Positions 8,750 through 17,048 of a stretch of 64,000 nucleotides of DNA are shown in pieces (the first letter of the stretch is position 1; the number at the start of each line of letters is the position of its first letter). The notes under the pieces are model-generated. The model was given only the letters and a program-made list of their open reading frames with translations, ran no database searches and was not told where the DNA came from. This DNA is from Undibacterium sp049340185 (lineage in GTDB: Bacteria; Pseudomonadota; Gammaproteobacteria; Burkholderiales; Burkholderiaceae_D): contig NZ_JBMPPC010000008.1 in the NCBI RefSeq assembly GCF_049340185.1, positions 1 through 64,000 on the forward strand. Direction: 5' to 3'. Made by a program: the position numbers and the translations under genes.

Positions 8750-9818
8750 CCGTGTCCGTCACCGTCATAATCAGACCATAAGAAATATTGTCGAAAACGC
8801 GGAAAATAAACAGACTACCGTAGTGCTCATCCGGCAGACGAATCGGTTTTTTCTCGTCAGTTTTGTCCTGAATGATTTTTCCGTAACGGGATAGTTCCAG
8901 TACGGTACCGATATTCAGCCCCGCACTCGCCCCCTTGTTGATACTGACCACCTGATTCTGTCCCGCCTGACTGACGCCACCGTAAATCGAGACGATACGC
9001 GCACGTACGTCACGCTCTGGTGGATGCGGCACATAATTCTGGATCGGCGTAGGCGGAATCGGCATCAGACGGTCACCGACTGCCATTTCTTCTTTGGCAC
9101 TGGCGACGATAAAACTATCCACGCCATCAGGGGTTTTCGCCGTGCGTTCCAGCTTCAATGTGCCTAAATAGACCGCTTCATAGCCAATCACGGTATTGTT
9201 TTCAGGATCCTTGAGCGGAACGCCTGGACGGAACACCTGGAATGACGTACCGCCCTTCAGGTCGCCACGCACATAGGCTTTATCGCTCTTGGCAAGAATC
9301 ACGCGCCCCTCCTGGGTTGCGACAATACGTGGCGCGGTCAGCAAGGTGTCTTTTTCTATGACCAGAGGCTGCGACAAAAATGGCTCGATCAGATTCGACG
9401 GTATTGCGGTAATCGCATTTTTTCCGGTGTCTTCGGTGCGAACCTGGGGTTGCAGTCTGCCGCCATCTTTAGCCGAACCATCGGCACCCGAGCCACCGAC
9501 GGCCTGCCCCAACCGCAAGCGGCCATTAACGCGGTCAAAATACACGATCTGATTTGGATAGATCCAGTGCGGATTGCGGATTTCGTCACGGTTCATGCCC
9601 CAGACTTCAGGCCAGCACCATGGATTACTCAAAAATTTGGCCGAAATATCCCACAGAGTATCGCCCTTCACCACTACATGTTTGTCCGGTGCATCCGGTA
9701 AAAATGTGCATTTACCCGCCTTGGCTGCGTTGACAGCTTCTTGCGCGAAAGCCTGGGAACTTGCCATGACTGGGAAGGCGACAGCGATAAGCAGGGCGAT
9801 TGTGCTAAACTTTTTCAT
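8715..9818 (-). CDS. Secreted LysM-domain peptidoglycan-binding protein
   Basis: Exported protein (367 aa from the chosen start) with a Sec signal peptide (MKKFSTIALLIAVAFPVMAS, cut near AFA-QEA). A LysM domain follows at about residues 50-100 (HVVVKGDTLWDISAKFLSNP), which binds N-acetylglucosamine in peptidoglycan. The remaining ~260 residues are a beta-rich region with no domain I can name. The frame extends six codons upstream to 9836, but the Met-Lys-Lys start makes the proper signal peptide. It sits head-to-head with def and upstream of dprA, an order conserved in Burkholderiales, where the protein is usually annotated only as a LysM protein. A role in cell-wall maintenance is inference. 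Confidence 0.88.
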   Translation of the reverse strand: MKKFSTIALLIAVAFPVMASSQAFAQEAVNAAKAGKCTFLPDAPDKHVVVKGDTLWDISAKFLSNPWCWPEVWGMNRDEIRNPHWIYPNQIVYFDRVNGRLRLGQAVGGSGADGSAKDGGRLQPQVRTEDTGKNAITAIPSNLIEPFLSQPLVIEKDTLLTAPRIVATQEGRVILAKSDKAYVRGDLKGGTSFQVFRPGVPLKDPENNTVIGYEAVYLGTLKLERTAKTPDGVDSFIVASAKEEMAVGDRLMPIPPTPIQNYVPHPPERDVRARIVSIYGGVSQAGQNQVVSINKGASAGLNIGTVLELSRYGKIIQDKTDEKKPIRLPDEHYGSLFIFRVFDNISYGLIMTVTDTVAVGDLATSPE

Positions 9819-9962
9819 GAATGTTGTCCGATGCATGCTGCAGGATGATGAAGCGAATAGGCAGGCACTAACTTGCCAAAGTGAATCAAATTTTGCCTAT
9901 AAATCATTGAAGTAGCAAGAAAAACCGCATCGCAACGCCCTTTCGTTGTTGTGAAAAGCCTT

Positions 9963-10490
9963 ATGTCTATACTAAATATCCTGCGTTATCCCGATCCACG
10001 TTTGCATAAAGTGGCCAAGCCCGTCAGCGTTTTTGACGACCGAATCAAGCAACTGGCCGCCGATATGGCCGAAACCATGTACGACGCACCGGGCGTCGGC
10101 CTGGCTGCCTCACAGGTCGATGTACATGAACAACTGGTGGTCATCGACACCTCAGAAACCAATACCGAATTGCAGGTATTCATCAACCCGGAAATCATCT
10201 GGGCCAGCGAAGAAAAGAAAGTTTACGACGAAGGCTGCCTGTCCGTTCCCGGCATTTACGACGGTGTAGAACGTCCTGCCGAAGTCAAAGTCCGTGCGTT
10301 TGATGTCGATGGCAAACCATTTGAACTCCACGCGGATGGTCTGCTAGCCGTATGTATCCAGCATGAAATGGATCATCTCAAAGGCAAAGTCTTTGTTGAG
10401 TATTTATCGCCTTTAAAGCGAAATCGCATCAAAACCAAGATGATCAAAGAAGAACGCGAAGAGCATCGCAGCAAAGCGAAGGGGCGCTGA
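9963..10490 (+). CDS. def: Peptide deformylase
   Basis: Fe(II)/Zn-dependent enzyme (175 aa) that removes the N-formyl group from nascent proteins. All three family motifs are intact: GVGLAASQ (residues 44-51), EGCLSV (90-95, metal ligand Cys92 by position) and QHEMDH (133-138, the HExxH metal site). The chosen ATG gives the usual N-terminus MSILNILRYPDPRL; an in-frame ATG at 9951 adds four residues. Its stop overlaps the fmt start by one base (TGATG), so the two genes are translationally coupled. They form the functional pair that adds and removes formyl groups at translation initiation and after it. Confidence 0.97.
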   Translation: MSILNILRYPDPRLHKVAKPVSVFDDRIKQLAADMAETMYDAPGVGLAASQVDVHEQLVVIDTSETNTELQVFINPEIIWASEEKKVYDEGCLSVPGIYDGVERPAEVKVRAFDVDGKPFELHADGLLAVCIQHEMDHLKGKVFVEYLSPLKRNRIKTKMIKEEREEHRSKAKGR

Positions 10491-11446
10491 TGCGCGTCAT
10501 CTTCGCTGGCACGCCTGAATTTGCCGCGGTTGCGTTGCAGGCTATCCATGCTGCGGGATTCACGGTGCCGCTGGTACTGACGCAGCCCGACCGGCCAGCT
10601 GGCCGGGGCATGCAATTACACGCCTCGGCGGTCAAACAATTTGCGTTACAACACGATATTCCGGTGGCGCAGCCGACATCGTTAAAGCTCGACGGAAAAT
10701 ATCCTGATGTAGCACAGGAAGCACATGAGTTGCTGCGCAATACACCGCATGACGTTATGGTGGTGGCGGCGTATGGGCTGATTCTGCCGCGCTCGGTGCT
10801 GGATATACCTCGCCTAGGCTGCATTAATATTCATGGCTCTTTGCTGCCACGCTGGCGCGGTGCCGCGCCCATCCATCGCGCCATCGAAAGTGGTGATGCG
10901 CAAACCGGCATCACGATTATGCACATGGAAGAAGGACTGGACACCGGTCCGATGCTGCACATGCAGAGTGTTGAGATTGCCGCAGATGACACTACCGGCA
11001 GCCTGCATGACAAGCTGGCGCAACTCGGCGGTGAAATGATCACAGAGACTTTACGTCAGCTACAACAAGGCGCGATACCCGCGACGGTACAACCGGAGCA
11101 AGGCGTCACCTACGCAGCCAAAATCAGCAAAGAAGAAGCTGGCCTGGATTTCAATTTATCCGCAGAACAACTCGCCAGAAAAATTCGTGCCTTTAATCCC
11201 TTTCCGGGAGCACACGCCACGATCGCTGGCACAACCGTCAAACTCTGGCATGCGCAAGCCGTCGATGTCACCTCAGGAAAACCACCTGGCAGCATCATCA
11301 GCGCCAACGCACAGGAGGGTGTCCTTGTCGCCTGCGGTGCTCAGAGCCTGCGTCTGACAGAGTTACAAAAGCCGGGAGGCAAACGACTGCCTGCCAGCGA
11401 ATTCCTCAAGGGCTTCCCAATCGAGTCCAGTCAAAGTTTTAGCTAA
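10490..11446 (+). CDS. fmt: Methionyl-tRNA formyltransferase
   Basis: Transfers a formyl group from 10-formyl-tetrahydrofolate to Met-tRNAfMet (318 aa, normal length). The N-terminal catalytic domain shows the active-site block INIHGSLLPRWRG with Asn113 and His115, and the catalytic Asp151 in EEGLDTGPM. The C-terminal OB-like tRNA-binding domain spans about residues 210-310. It starts within the def stop codon. No sun/rsmB gene follows, although that gene often comes next in related genomes. Instead a 548-bp gap begins with a strong palindrome. Confidence 0.97.
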   Translation: MRVIFAGTPEFAAVALQAIHAAGFTVPLVLTQPDRPAGRGMQLHASAVKQFALQHDIPVAQPTSLKLDGKYPDVAQEAHELLRNTPHDVMVVAAYGLILPRSVLDIPRLGCINIHGSLLPRWRGAAPIHRAIESGDAQTGITIMHMEEGLDTGPMLHMQSVEIAADDTTGSLHDKLAQLGGEMITETLRQLQQGAIPATVQPEQGVTYAAKISKEEAGLDFNLSAEQLARKIRAFNPFPGAHATIAGTTVKLWHAQAVDVTSGKPPGSIISANAQEGVLVACGAQSLRLTELQKPGGKRLPASEFLKGFPIESSQSFS

Positions 11447-11464
11447 AGGCTGTTACCTATGGCA

Positions 11465-11499
11465 ATGGTGAATATACTCCCTATAAGTATATTCACTAT
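11465..11499. terminator. Palindromic hairpin behind fmt
   Basis: GTGAATATACT (11468-11478) and AGTATATTCAC (11486-11496) are perfect reverse complements around a 7-base loop CCCTATA. The stem extends three pairs outward with one G/T wobble. No T-run follows. It lies 20 bp after the fmt stop and could be a factor-independent terminator of unusual type or a protein-binding palindrome. Confidence 0.5.
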
Positions 11500-11994
11500 C
11501 CCTAGATGAAATTTGCGGATTAAGGCATGTTTTATAACATACTCCCCCTATTACGCCTCAATATCACTATTCAATAGTAGCGTTCACAGTACATAAAGCA
11601 ATCAACGTACATGAATCCACTGCCCTGATCATCGGCCAGCATTCCGCTCCCCTCGCAACAAATCCCGCGTACCAAGTAGTTCTACTGTATTGTCTTTGCC
11701 AGTTGCCAAATATAGTATCGAAAAGCACAAAACAAGCTAAGGAAATTCTGCGTCGCCTGATATTTTTAGTTGTTAGCAGAATAATCTTAAAGATAAGAGC
11801 AACAGGAGACCGGGGACACTCATCATCCCCCATAGACGCACAGCGATTAGCTTGCTGCGTCCCTCTGCAACGCATGAGCGCGGAGTCTCTATGTCGCCAT
11901 CGACGGTGATCAATACAAAACAATAAAAATCATTACAACGGCTAACTACAGTTAATTAGAGCTGATTACAACTGATACCCAGACAGGAGACTTC
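11500..11994. other. Gene-free intergenic stretch with dispersed motif
   Basis: No convincing gene. It contains one copy of the 17-bp motif AACATACTCCCCCTATT (11536-11552) followed by TAGTAGC (11575-11581), matching an arrangement near 52.2 kb. A stretch around 11808-11840 (accggggacactcatcatc) looks like a relic of a mobile or repeated element but cannot be assigned. The last 60 bases carry the leader of the ABC importer, with an AGGAGA ribosome-binding site at about 11986. Confidence 0.5.
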
Positions 11995-13182
11995 ATGAAA
12001 CGTTTTGCCCTCAGCACGATTGCCTTGCTCACCTTGAGCACCTGCGGCCTCAATGCCTACGCCAAAGATATCAAAATTGCCCACGTCTACGACAAGACCG
12101 GGCCGCTTGAAGCCTATGCCAAGCAAACCCAGATCGGTCTGATGATGGGTCTGGATTACGCCACCAAAGGCACCATGATGGTCAATGGCAACAAGATCCT
12201 TGTGATTGAAAAAGACAGCCAGGGCAAACCCGACATGGGCAAATCATTACTCGCACAGGCTTACGGTGATGACAAAGTCGATCTGGCCATTGGTCCCACC
12301 TCGTCAGGTGTCGCTCTGGCGATGCTGCCTGTTGCAGAGGAATACAAAAAACTGCTGATCGTGGAACCTGCCGTAGCCGACTCGATCACCGGTGACAAAT
12401 GGAACCGCTATATTTTTCGCACTGGTCGCAACTCATCCCAGGATGCGATTTCCAACGCCGTCGCGCTCGATAAACCGGGCATCGTGATTGCCACTCTGGC
12501 ACAAGACTATGCATTCGGCCGCGACGGCGTAAAAGCATTTAAGCAATCGCTGTCGGGCAAAGGTGCCAAACTAATCCATGAAGAATATCTGCCGACCTCC
12601 ACCACCGATTTCACCGCCGGTGCGCAGCGCTTGATCGACAAACTCAAAGACCAGCCAGGTCGCAAAGTCATTTTTGTACTGTGGGCAGGCGCAGGCAATC
12701 CATTCAAAATCGCCGATCTGGACCTAAAGCGTTACGGCATCGAGATCGCCACTGGCGGCAATATCCTGCCGGCGATGACAGCCTACAAACAATTCCCCGG
12801 TATGGAAGGCGCGACGTATTACTACTTCGGTATTCCCAAAAATCCGGTCAACGAATGGCTGGTGGCCAACCACTACAAACAGTACAAAACACCACCTGAT
12901 TTTTTTACAGCAGGCGGTATGACAGCAGGGATTGCCGTAGTCGAGGCGCTGACCAGAGCAGGCAAAGATACCAGTACAGAAAATCTGATCAAGACGATGG
13001 AAGGTATGGAGTTTCAGACGCCAAAAGGCAAAATGATCTTCCGCAAAGAAGATCACCAGGCGCTGCAATCCATGTATCACTTCAAGATCAAAGTCGATCC
13101 CGCATTTGCCTGGGGTGTACCGGAACTGGTACGCGAACTGAAGATCGAAGAGATGGCGGTTCCGGTAAAAAACAAACGCTAA
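11995..13182 (+). CDS. ABC importer substrate-binding protein, branched-chain amino-acid type
   Basis: Periplasmic solute-binding protein (395 aa) of the LivJ/LivK (Peripla_BP_6) family, delivering ligand to the permease encoded downstream. A Sec signal peptide ends near residue 23 (LNAYA-KDIKIAHVYD). The mature part has two alpha/beta lobes. The GPTSSGVALAMLPVAEE segment corresponds to the hinge-side ligand loop of the family. The true ligand (amino acid, amide, urea or aromatic acid) cannot be read from sequence. A good AGGAGA ribosome-binding site precedes the ATG. It is first of five genes but is separated from the ATPase gene by 223 bp containing repeats and hairpins, which could uncouple its level from the membrane components. 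Confidence 0.9.
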   Translation: MKRFALSTIALLTLSTCGLNAYAKDIKIAHVYDKTGPLEAYAKQTQIGLMMGLDYATKGTMMVNGNKILVIEKDSQGKPDMGKSLLAQAYGDDKVDLAIGPTSSGVALAMLPVAEEYKKLLIVEPAVADSITGDKWNRYIFRTGRNSSQDAISNAVALDKPGIVIATLAQDYAFGRDGVKAFKQSLSGKGAKLIHEEYLPTSTTDFTAGAQRLIDKLKDQPGRKVIFVLWAGAGNPFKIADLDLKRYGIEIATGGNILPAMTAYKQFPGMEGATYYYFGIPKNPVNEWLVANHYKQYKTPPDFFTAGGMTAGIAVVEALTRAGKDTSTENLIKTMEGMEFQTPKGKMIFRKEDHQALQSMYHFKIKVDPAFAWGVPELVRELKIEEMAVPVKNKR

Positions 13183-13230
13183 TACAAACGTTAATACCAA
13201 CATTAATAAACACGTTAATAGTAACGTTAA
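13175..13230. repeat. Five 12-bp direct repeats, AACGTTAATA type
   Basis: Copies start at 13175, 13187, 13199, 13211 and 13223: AACGCTAATA, AACGTTAATA, AACATTAATA, cACGTTAATA, AACGTTAAAG. The period is exactly 12 bp. The first copy includes the stop codon of the substrate-binding protein gene. Confidence 0.8.
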
Positions 13231-13251
13231 AGCAACAGCGAACCGCGTAAC

Positions 13252-13304
13252 CGTATCAGCGCTGACGGATGGTCATCAATCAATATCAGCAGTCAGCGCA
13301 TACG
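13252..13304. promoter_or_regulatory. Hairpin in the leader of the ATPase gene
   Basis: CGTAT + GCGCTGAC (13252-13266, two-base bulge) pairs with GTCAGCGC + ATACG (13292-13304) around a 25-base loop. A second, smaller hairpin of the same bulged design lies at 13341-13367 (ATGTA..AGTCA / TGACT.TACAT). Neither has a T-run. Function unknown; messenger stabilisation or differential expression is inference. Confidence 0.45.
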
Positions 13305-13405
13305 AACTACGTCTGTTTTCACCGGATACAGACTCCAAATATGTATCAGTCAACGGCTGACTTACATACCTGCATGAACGCTGCGGTATTCCATCAAAGG
13401 TCTCC

Positions 13406-14191
13406 ATGAGCATTTCACTAGAAACCCGTGCGCTGACAGTCAATTTCGGCGGACATATCGCGGTTGATCGGGTGTCCTGTACATTTTCACCGGGCACACT
13501 GACGGCAATCGTCGGCCCTAATGGTGCAGGCAAAACCACTTATTTCAATCTGATCTCAGGTCAGTTACCGGTCACCAGCGGTCAGGTCCTGTTGCACGGT
13601 CAGGACATCAGTAATACTAATGCCGCTACGCGAGCTCAACATGGCTTGGGACGCGCCTTTCAATTAACGAATTTATTTCCTCGGTTAACGGTTATGGAAA
13701 ACGTCAGGCTGGCGATACAGGCACGCGTGCAAAGCCGGGAAAAGCGTGGCCTGCAACTGCTCTCAACCTGGTTCTCTCATGCAAACTGGATCAATGAAGC
13801 AGACCAAATTTTGACCCGCATCGCATTGATCAAGCGGCGCGATATGCGTGCCGCTGAATTACCGCATGGCGATCAGCGCAAGCTGGAAGTCGGCCTGCTA
13901 CTCGCGATGCAGCCCAGCGTATTTATGTTCGACGAACCGACCGCAGGAATGAGCCACGACGAAGCCCCGGTGATACTCGACTTAATCGCGGACATACAGC
14001 AGCAACGGGACAAAACTATCCTCTTAGTAGAACATAAAATGGATGTAGTAGAACGGCTGGCAGACCGCATCATCGTCCTGAACCAAGGACAATTAGTCGC
14101 CGACGGCAAACCTGCCGAAGTCATGCAATCGGCAGTGGTACAAGAGGCCTATCTCGGGGTTGCCGCAGAATCCGGGGAGGTCGCAGCATGA
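13406..14191 (+). CDS. ABC importer ATP-binding protein, LivG/UrtD type
   Basis: First of two ATPase subunits (261 aa) of the importer, acting at the cytoplasmic face of the membrane. The Walker A motif is GPNGAGKTT and Walker B is VFMFDEPTAGMS, followed by the H-loop LLVEHKMDVV. The signature motif reads LPHGDQRKLEVGLLLA rather than LSGGQ. This His variant resembles the LSHGQ of UrtD-type (urea/amide) subunits more than classical LivG. The stop overlaps the start of the next gene (ATGA at 14188), so the two are translationally coupled. Confidence 0.92.
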   Translation: MSISLETRALTVNFGGHIAVDRVSCTFSPGTLTAIVGPNGAGKTTYFNLISGQLPVTSGQVLLHGQDISNTNAATRAQHGLGRAFQLTNLFPRLTVMENVRLAIQARVQSREKRGLQLLSTWFSHANWINEADQILTRIALIKRRDMRAAELPHGDQRKLEVGLLLAMQPSVFMFDEPTAGMSHDEAPVILDLIADIQQQRDKTILLVEHKMDVVERLADRIIVLNQGQLVADGKPAEVMQSAVVQEAYLGVAAESGEVAA

Positions 14192-14925
14192 GCGATATTT
14201 TGTTGCAACTCAGCGGCGTGCACACGCATATCGGTCCGTATCACATCCTGCAAGGTGTCGACTTGTTCGTGCAGCGCGGACAGCTCACGATGCTATTGGG
14301 GCGCAACGGTGCAGGCAAGAGCACCACATTGCGCACGATCATGGGCTTGTGGCACGCCAGCGCTGGCTGCATCACGCTGGATCAGACGGCAATCACCCAC
14401 ATGAGCACAGCGGACATCGCGGTACAGGGCATCGCCTATGTGCCAGAGAACATGGGCATATTCAGTGATCTCAGCGTACGAGAAAACATGTTACTGGCAG
14501 CACGGTCGGGATCAATCGATCAGCGGCGCCTGGACTGGATTTTTTCATTGTTCCCGGCACTTCAGCAATTCTGGCAAAAACCGGCAGGCAAGCTCTCCGG
14601 TGGTCAAAAACAAATGGTCGCCATCAGCCGCGCCATCATCGAAAAACGCCGTCTCTACATGTTCGACGAACCATCAAAAGGACTGGCGCCTGTCATGGTC
14701 AATAGCATGATCAGCGCTTTACGTGAACTCAAAAAAGAAGGCGCAAGCATTTTACTGGTCGAACAAAATCTCGCGGTAGCACAAGCGCTCGGCGATCAGG
14801 TTGCGGTCATGGATTCCGGCAAAATCCTGCATCACGGTAGTATGCAGGCGCTGACCGGCAACCCGGAACTACAACAGCAATTACTGGGCTTGAACCTGGG
14901 ATCTGCAACGGGAGCACACGCATGA
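14188..14925 (+). CDS. ABC importer ATP-binding protein, LivF type
   Basis: Second ATPase subunit (245 aa), pairing with the preceding one to form the nucleotide-binding dimer. Walker A is GRNGAGKST, the signature is LSGGQKQMVAISRA, and Walker B is LYMFDEPSKGLAP with H-loop ILLVEQN. It therefore carries a canonical signature, unlike its partner. It overlaps both neighbours by 4 bp (ATGA), which places it firmly inside one operon. The length is normal for LivF. Confidence 0.93.
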   Translation: MSDILLQLSGVHTHIGPYHILQGVDLFVQRGQLTMLLGRNGAGKSTTLRTIMGLWHASAGCITLDQTAITHMSTADIAVQGIAYVPENMGIFSDLSVRENMLLAARSGSIDQRRLDWIFSLFPALQQFWQKPAGKLSGGQKQMVAISRAIIEKRRLYMFDEPSKGLAPVMVNSMISALRELKKEGASILLVEQNLAVAQALGDQVAVMDSGKILHHGSMQALTGNPELQQQLLGLNLGSATGAHA

Positions 14926-15902
14926 AACTGATGACGAAAAATTTGCCCAAATTACTAATCCCCGCCGTCATGCTCGGCTCACTAGTCTTACTTCCCAGTC
15001 TGCCGACCTGGATCACCTTGACTGTCGCTGGTCTGGCGATGGGCATGATGATTTTTATCATGGCAAGCGGTTTGACGCTGGTATTTGGTCTGATGGATGT
15101 CATGAACTTTGGTCATGGCGTATTTATCGCGATCGGCGCCTTCGTTGCTACCAGCGTGATGTTGCCGCTGGCGGGCTGGATGCAGGCCGATAATGTAGCG
15201 CTCAACTTGCTGGCAATTGGCATGGCAATGGCTGCCGCAGCAATCGTTGCTGGCTTGCTCGGCTGGGGTTTTGAGCGTGTGATTATCCGCCCTGTGTATG
15301 GCATGCATCTGACACAGATCCTGATCACAACCGGCGGCCTGATCATTGCGGAACAATTGATTCATGTGATCTGGGGACCGGAGCAAATCCCGCTGACACG
15401 TCCAGCGAGCTTACGTGGCTCCTGGATTTTTGGCGATGTCGCGATTGAAAAATTTCGCGTGATCGCCGTTGTACTTGGCCTGCTGATTTTTATTGCCATG
15501 TGGCTGATACTCAACCGTACCAAACTCGGTTTATTGGTACGCGCCGGTGTAGAAAATCCAGAGATGGTCGAAACGCTGGGCTACAAAATACGCCGCCTGT
15601 TTGTCGGTGTGTTTGTCGCCGGTTCGGCACTGGCAGGTGTCGGCGGCGTGCTGTGGGGCCTGTATCAGGAAACGGTCACCGCCACAATGGGGGCGCAGCT
15701 CATGGTCTTAATCTTCATCGTGATCATTATTGGTGGCCTAGGCTCGGTTGGCGGCTGCTTTGCGGGTGCCTTGCTGGTCGGATTGCTGGCAAACTATGTC
15801 GGTTTCCTCGCACCCAAGGTGGCCTTGGGTGCGAATATCTTGCTAATGGTCTTGATCTTATTGTGGCGCCCTCAAGGCCTTTTTCCGGTGGCGTCACGAT
15901 GA
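14922..15902 (+). CDS. ABC importer permease, LivH type
   Basis: Integral inner-membrane permease (326 aa) of the branched-chain amino-acid family, with about eight or nine hydrophobic helices. The family block GLTLVFGLMDVMNFGHG lies near residues 50-66, and a GGLGSVGG turn near residue 270 fits the cytoplasmic coupling loop. It starts inside the stop of the LivF gene and its own stop overlaps the next start (ATGA at 15899). It forms the membrane channel with the LivM-type subunit. Confidence 0.92.
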   Translation: MKLMTKNLPKLLIPAVMLGSLVLLPSLPTWITLTVAGLAMGMMIFIMASGLTLVFGLMDVMNFGHGVFIAIGAFVATSVMLPLAGWMQADNVALNLLAIGMAMAAAAIVAGLLGWGFERVIIRPVYGMHLTQILITTGGLIIAEQLIHVIWGPEQIPLTRPASLRGSWIFGDVAIEKFRVIAVVLGLLIFIAMWLILNRTKLGLLVRAGVENPEMVETLGYKIRRLFVGVFVAGSALAGVGGVLWGLYQETVTATMGAQLMVLIFIVIIIGGLGSVGGCFAGALLVGLLANYVGFLAPKVALGANILLMVLILLWRPQGLFPVASR

Positions 15903-16963
15903 AATTGATTACCTCTACTCTTCTGTCCGGCGACACGCCGCGAAGCCGCGTGCTAGCGATCCTGATGCTGGCGTTGTTATTCGGATTATTGCTGACACCG
16001 GCGATTTTTCCGGGTACCAGAGCACTGAATGTCGCAGCTAAAATTTGCGTCTTTATTGTGCTCGCGAGCAGCTACGATCTCTTGCTTGGCTATACCGGGA
16101 TTGTCTCGTTTGCGCATACGATGTTTTTTGGTATCGGTGTGTACGGTGTCGGGATTGCCATGTCGCGCTTCGAGGTCAGCTGGTTGGTGTTATTTGCGGG
16201 AGCTGCCAGCGCCTTAATGCTGACGCTGCTACTGGCACTGTTGCTAGGCATGTTATCGCTACGTGTGAGAACGATTTTTTTCGCCATGATGTCACTGGCA
16301 CTGGCAAATTTCTTTGCGATTCTGGCCTCGCAGTTTTCGGATTTTACTGGTGGTGAAGATGGCTTGAATTTTAAATTACCCGAGCTGCTGTCACCAGGAA
16401 CTCAGTTGCTTGAAAATCCGGTATTCGGTATTGATTGGACGGGTAAAACACTGAGCTATTACCTAGTTTATTTTTGTGCGCTGCTCCTGTTTTTATTTTG
16501 CCTGCGCATCGTGAACTCTCCGTTTGGCCGGGTATTACAGGCGGTACGTGAAAACGACTTCCGGGTTGCAGCGATCGGATTTAATCCGGTCAAATATCGT
16601 ACTATCGGTAATTGTTTATCCGCGTTGCTGGCCTGCTGCGCGGGTATTTTATATGCGATCTGGTTGCGTTATGCCGGTCCGGATACCGCACTCAGTTTTG
16701 ACATCATGATCGATATTCTCCTGATGGTCGTCATCGGCGGCATGGGATCGATGTATGGCGCGGCACTGGGTGCTGCCATTTTAGTCATCTCGCAAAATTA
16801 TCTGCAAGACGGTATGAAACTCCTGCACGGGAATCTGGAGAGCGTGCCTTTCATTGCGAATTTTTTTCATCCTGATCGCTGGTTATTGTGGCTGGGCGTA
16901 TTGTTTGTCTTATCAGTGTATTACCTGCCTCTGGGCATTGTGGGCAAGCTCAGAAAATCCTGA
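15899..16963 (+). CDS. ABC importer permease, LivM type
   Basis: Second permease subunit (354 aa). The open frame extends upstream to 15500, but that part lies out of frame over the LivH gene. The ATG at 15899 overlaps the LivH stop (ATGA), as for the other junctions of the operon, and gives a sensible N-terminus (MKLITSTLLSGDTPRSR). About nine hydrophobic helices follow. The family block YDLLLGYTGIVSFAHTMFFG occurs near residues 55-75, and GGMGSMYGAALGA near residue 280 corresponds to the coupling-loop region. It is last of the coupled genes; three T7 tracts follow directly. Confidence 0.92.
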   Translation: MKLITSTLLSGDTPRSRVLAILMLALLFGLLLTPAIFPGTRALNVAAKICVFIVLASSYDLLLGYTGIVSFAHTMFFGIGVYGVGIAMSRFEVSWLVLFAGAASALMLTLLLALLLGMLSLRVRTIFFAMMSLALANFFAILASQFSDFTGGEDGLNFKLPELLSPGTQLLENPVFGIDWTGKTLSYYLVYFCALLLFLFCLRIVNSPFGRVLQAVRENDFRVAAIGFNPVKYRTIGNCLSALLACCAGILYAIWLRYAGPDTALSFDIMIDILLMVVIGGMGSMYGAALGAAILVISQNYLQDGMKLLHGNLESVPFIANFFHPDRWLLWLGVLFVLSVYYLPLGIVGKLRKS

Positions 16964-16993
16964 TTTTTTTACCGTTTTTTTGACCGTTTTTTT
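16964..16993 (+). repeat. Three T7 tracts with 11-12 bp period
   Basis: Runs of seven T at 16964-16970, 16975-16981 and 16987-16993, separated by ACCG and GACCG. They start at the livM stop. A short TCAG/CTGA stem precedes the first run, so weak termination is possible. Confidence 0.5.
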
Positions 16994-17048
16994 GTTGCTA
17001 TGTACGCCTGCATTCAACTGGCGTTAATCTTTATTAAATACCTATCTC

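Noticed and set aside
11567..11923. 118-aa frame on the minus strand behind fmt
   Set aside because: No ribosome-binding site, low-complexity Cys/Arg content and no recognisable family. Possibly a relic of a repeat element; not supportable as a gene.
15500..15898. N-terminal extension of the LivM-type permease frame
   Set aside because: The extra 133 codons lie out of frame over the LivH gene, are rich in Arg/Gly/Cys like other shadow frames, and the ATGA overlap at 15899 gives the proper start.
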